Of a DNA stretch of 64,000 nt, positions 61,627 to 64,000 are shown in pieces. How positions within the stretch are numbered: position 1 is the stretch's first letter; every line of letters begins with the position of its first letter. The position numbers and the translations under genes are program-made. The notes under the pieces are model-generated. The model saw only the letters and a program-made list of their open reading frames with translations. It was not told the origin of the DNA and searched no databases. Origin of the DNA: Selenomonas sp. F0473 (GTDB lineage: Bacteria > Bacillota > Negativicutes > Selenomonadales > Selenomonadaceae); NCBI RefSeq assembly GCF_000315545.1, contig NZ_JH992902.1, positions 1,407,349 to 1,471,348 on the forward strand, given 5' to 3'.

Positions 61627-61647
61627 ATCTTTGGTATTATGCAGATA

Positions 61648-62274
61648 TTACCGATACATCTCAAGCAGCGCGCGGTTCTGCTCCAAAAGCGCGGGGCGGT
61701 AGACCTTCGGCAGCGTGGATTTCTTTACGATCGCCCACAGCGCCGCGGCGGCTTTGAGGCGATGTTTATAAATCCTGCTTTGCGGGTCGGCGCAAAAGTC
61801 CTTGAGGAAGCGGTTCCATTCGCAGACCGTATTGTCGTATTTCGCATAGCCCGAGTGCCGCTCATAGAGCGCGAGCAAATCTCGCACGGTGAATGCCCTG
61901 TCCTGCGTGCGCTTCACCTTGCGCCATGCCGCCGCCATGTCGGCATTGAACCTGAAATCCCGGACGCCTGTTACCTCGGAAAAATATGCTCGAAACGCCG
62001 CGTTAAACGCGAAATTGCAGTCGAGCAGTGGGCAGTCGAGAGAAACCTCCCGGCTGCCTTTTTTGCGCGGCGCCTTTTGCAGGGGAATCAATGTCCCGTT
62101 AAAATACGCCTCGATATAGCTGCTTAGCTCCGATTTTGTTCCCGTATGGCGGATGCCGAGCCGTTTGCACAGTGTGGCGAGTTCCGCACGGTACCAATAG
62201 CAGCGGCTGAACTCGTCATATGATGTGATGTCCGTAAAATGAGGGCGCTCTTCCAATATACGTACCCCTTTCAT
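61648..62274 (-). CDS. SAP domain/DUF6434 protein
   Basis: A 208-residue basic protein. Residues 15-60 form a SAP-like helix-extension-helix (RAELATLCKRLGIRHTGTKSELSSYI) that usually binds DNA or RNA. The later part has FAFNAAFRAYFSEVTGVRDFRFN and matches the DUF6434-type extension. It is a single-gene unit between converging terminators. Its role is unknown; a nucleic-acid-related function is likely. Confidence 0.75.
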   Translation of the reverse strand: MKGVRILEERPHFTDITSYDEFSRCYWYRAELATLCKRLGIRHTGTKSELSSYIEAYFNGTLIPLQKAPRKKGSREVSLDCPLLDCNFAFNAAFRAYFSEVTGVRDFRFNADMAAAWRKVKRTQDRAFTVRDLLALYERHSGYAKYDNTVCEWNRFLKDFCADPQSRIYKHRLKAAAALWAIVKKSTLPKVYRPALLEQNRALLEMYR

Positions 62275-62330
62275 GGATATTTGGCGTTCATTCCAGTACG
62301 TTTATAACTGAAAAATATCTATGCGCATGA

Positions 62331-62377
62331 AAAACCGCTGTACATTGGGATGGTCGTTCCCTTCGTACAGCGGTTTT
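62331..62377 (-). terminator. Terminator of clpX-like gene
   Basis: A perfect 13-base stem AAAACCGCTGTAC/GTACAGCGGTTTT directly after the stop codon. Confidence 0.85.
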
Positions 62378-62389
62378 GGCTTGCATGCG

Positions 62390-63691
62390 TTAGCCCGCCG
62401 CGGCGACCTCGATGATGGGAAGGGCGCCGTCGGTGATGCATTCCTTGGTCACAGTGACGCGGCGCGGGGCGGTTTCGCGCGGGATGTCGAACATCACGTC
62501 GAGCATGACCTCCTCGATGATGCCCTTGAGGCTGCGCGCGCCCGTCTTGCGCGCGATGGCCTTCTTTGCGACGGCACGCAGGGCGTCTTTGGTAAAGACG
62601 AGCTCGACGCCGTCCATGGCGAGCAGTTTTTCATACTGGCGCACGGGAGCGTTGATGGGTTCGGTGAGGATGCGCAGGAGCGCGTCCTCGTCCAGCGTCT
62701 CCAGCGTGCAGATGACGGGCAGGCGCCCGATGATCTCAGGGATGATGCCGTACTGCATCAGATCCTCGGGCGTGACCTGGTGAATGAGACTGTCAAACTC
62801 CTTCTCAATCTCCTTGCCGCGCACCTCTGCACCGAAGCCGATCGCAACACTGCCCTTGCGCAGACGCTTGGAGATCACCTTCTCGATGCCGACAAAGGCT
62901 CCGCCGACAATGAAGAGAATGTTCTTCGTATCCACCTTGATCGTCGGCGCCTCGGGGTGCTTGCGCTGCCCGCGCGCCGTGAACTCGACCACGCTGCCCT
63001 CGAGCATCTTGAGCAGCGCCTGCTGGACGCCCTCGTGCCCCGGGTCGGCCGTGATGGAGTTGTTCGCGCCCGATTTGCGCGCGATCTTATCGAATTCGTC
63101 GAGATAGATGATGCCGTGTTCCGCCTTTTCGACGTCTTTATCCGCCGCATAGTAGAGATTGCGCACGGCGACCTCGACATCCGCGCCGACGAAGCCCGCC
63201 TCCGTGAGGCTCGAGGCGTCCGTCACCGCGAACGGCACATCGAGCAGCCGTGAGAGATGCGAGAGCAGCGCCGTCTTTCCGCAGCCCGAGGGACCGAGCA
63301 TGATAACGTTCGACTTTTCGATCTCCGTTGCGTCCTTCTCGTCCTTCTCGTTTTCATAGCCGTACTTCATGCGCTTGTAGTGGTTGTAGACCGCGACGGC
63401 AAGGATTTTCTTCGCACGGTCCTGATTGATGATATAGGCGTCGAGATAGTTCTTGATGAGATGCGGGCGCGTCTTTTGGAGCACATCGTCGAGCTGCACA
63501 CGGAACGAACTGCGCTCCTCGGACGAGATGGACTGATCGTGCTCGTCGAGGAAACGGTTGATCTCGCGCACACAGTCCTTGCAGATCGCAAAGCCCGTGT
63601 TCGGATCGTAGATCGGCATATCATATTGGTCGCGCACATCGATGATGCGCTTGCAAAAACTGCATTGATGTTTGACCGGATTCTTGGACAT
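62390..63691 (-). CDS. clpX: ClpX-type AAA+ unfoldase, divergent
   Basis: A 433-residue ClpX. The N-terminal zinc finger (Cys10, Cys13, Cys37, Cys40), Walker A GPSGCGKT (133-140), Walker B IIYLDEFD (194-201), the pore loop GFVG (usually GYVG), the RKH loop and the IGF loop (VAIGFG) for binding ClpP are all present. It should feed substrates to ClpP. The zinc-finger start (SFCKRIIDVRDQYDMPIY) and the S-C in Walker A differ from the usual ClpX (T-GSGKT), and no clpP is adjacent, so it may be a second ClpX paralogue. The start at 63691 follows GAAAGGA. Confidence 0.85.
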   Translation of the reverse strand: MSKNPVKHQCSFCKRIIDVRDQYDMPIYDPNTGFAICKDCVREINRFLDEHDQSISSEERSSFRVQLDDVLQKTRPHLIKNYLDAYIINQDRAKKILAVAVYNHYKRMKYGYENEKDEKDATEIEKSNVIMLGPSGCGKTALLSHLSRLLDVPFAVTDASSLTEAGFVGADVEVAVRNLYYAADKDVEKAEHGIIYLDEFDKIARKSGANNSITADPGHEGVQQALLKMLEGSVVEFTARGQRKHPEAPTIKVDTKNILFIVGGAFVGIEKVISKRLRKGSVAIGFGAEVRGKEIEKEFDSLIHQVTPEDLMQYGIIPEIIGRLPVICTLETLDEDALLRILTEPINAPVRQYEKLLAMDGVELVFTKDALRAVAKKAIARKTGARSLKGIIEEVMLDVMFDIPRETAPRRVTVTKECITDGALPIIEVAAAG

Positions 63692-63884
63692 GTGGGTGAT
63701 ATTCCTTTCAAAAGTGTGAAACGCCGTCGCGTCGCTGCACTTTGCCGTATGATTCTTAATAAAACCTACCATAGAATACCACAGGAAGGGAATGAAGTGC
63801 AAGCAGAATGCGCGTGACTAAGCGAATTATTATAAGGAAAGAAAAATAATCCCGTCGTTTCGAGGAGAAAAGGGGCAAAAGGGG

Positions 63885-63914
63885 TTGACGCAGCAATGAA
63901 GATTATGTTATATT
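63885..63914 (+). promoter_or_regulatory. Strong promoter, probably of an rRNA operon
   Basis: TTGACG, an 18-base spacer and TATATT, followed by a GC-rich leader and the stretch CCCTGAAAACTACACAATG, which resembles pre-16S leaders of Firmicutes. No coding sequence follows before the window ends, so a 16S gene is expected just outside. Confidence 0.5.
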
Positions 63915-64000
63915 ATGACAGTCGCGCTGCGGGAGGCAGAGGCCTTTGGAGGCGCGGGAATGTACCCTGAAAACTACACAATGCAGAGAGGTTAGAGATA

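Overview
The window is GC-rich, apart from a few AT-rich stretches, and looks like the chromosome of a diderm anaerobic Firmicute of the Negativicutes (Selenomonas-like). The evidence is a class III ribonucleotide reductase, lipoproteins and secreted proteins of diderm type, paired large chemotaxis receptors, Firmicutes-style Shine-Dalgarno sequences and sigma-A promoters, and an accessory island of clostridial/Negativicutes type. No rRNA gene lies inside the window, so the assignment is an inference.

Layout. 1-3.7 kb: two tandem dCache chemotaxis receptors (minus strand). 4.1-5.9 kb: yhdT-panF pantothenate symporter pair. 5.88-6.14 kb: a previously unlabelled type I toxin-antitoxin locus, made of a 27-residue hydrophobic toxin and a fully antisense small RNA. 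6.1-9.5 kb: a four-gene ATP-grasp/DUF350/DUF4178 operon. 9.5-11.3 kb: azlCD and a RelBE-type pair. 11.3-28.3 kb: an accessory island bracketed by copies of copZ. It holds an unusual nuclease-methylase plus HsdS pair, an excisionase-like protein, a P4-type primase, a lone HK97-type major capsid protein, a TnpW-like protein, a large serine recombinase and a DUF6978/DUF1828 pair. 28.1-30.7 kb: copper ATPase CopA whose last 66 codons are a CopZ domain with its own ribosome binding site. 31.1-31.9 kb: an IS200-type element. 31.9-39.1 kb: flavodoxin lipoprotein, two aldo/keto reductases, a secreted esterase, a DUF3829 lipoprotein and a tandem pair of exported TPR proteins. 39.3 kb: tRNA-Thr. 39.7-43.1 kb: sirtuin, an orphan structured RNA and an OPT transporter. 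43.3-59.0 kb: a 2-aminoethylphosphonate (AEP) cluster. 59.3-63.7 kb: nrdD, a SAP-domain protein and a divergent clpX. The right edge (63.88-64.0 kb) looks like the promoter and leader of an rRNA operon.

How the genes work together. In the AEP cluster PepM makes phosphonopyruvate from PEP, AepY decarboxylates it, a class V transaminase forms 2-AEP, and a PntC-like nucleotidyltransferase should activate it as CMP-AEP. Two tandem methyltransferases and four paralogous cytoplasmic TPR plus alkaline-phosphatase-superfamily proteins fill the rest of the cluster. They are the best candidates for an undescribed machinery that transfers or tailors the phosphonate on a surface polymer. The fourth paralogue carries an in-frame amber codon. 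A family of ~135-bp intergenic repeats is interspersed from 30.7 to 59.2 kb and repeatedly abuts or supplies stop codons.
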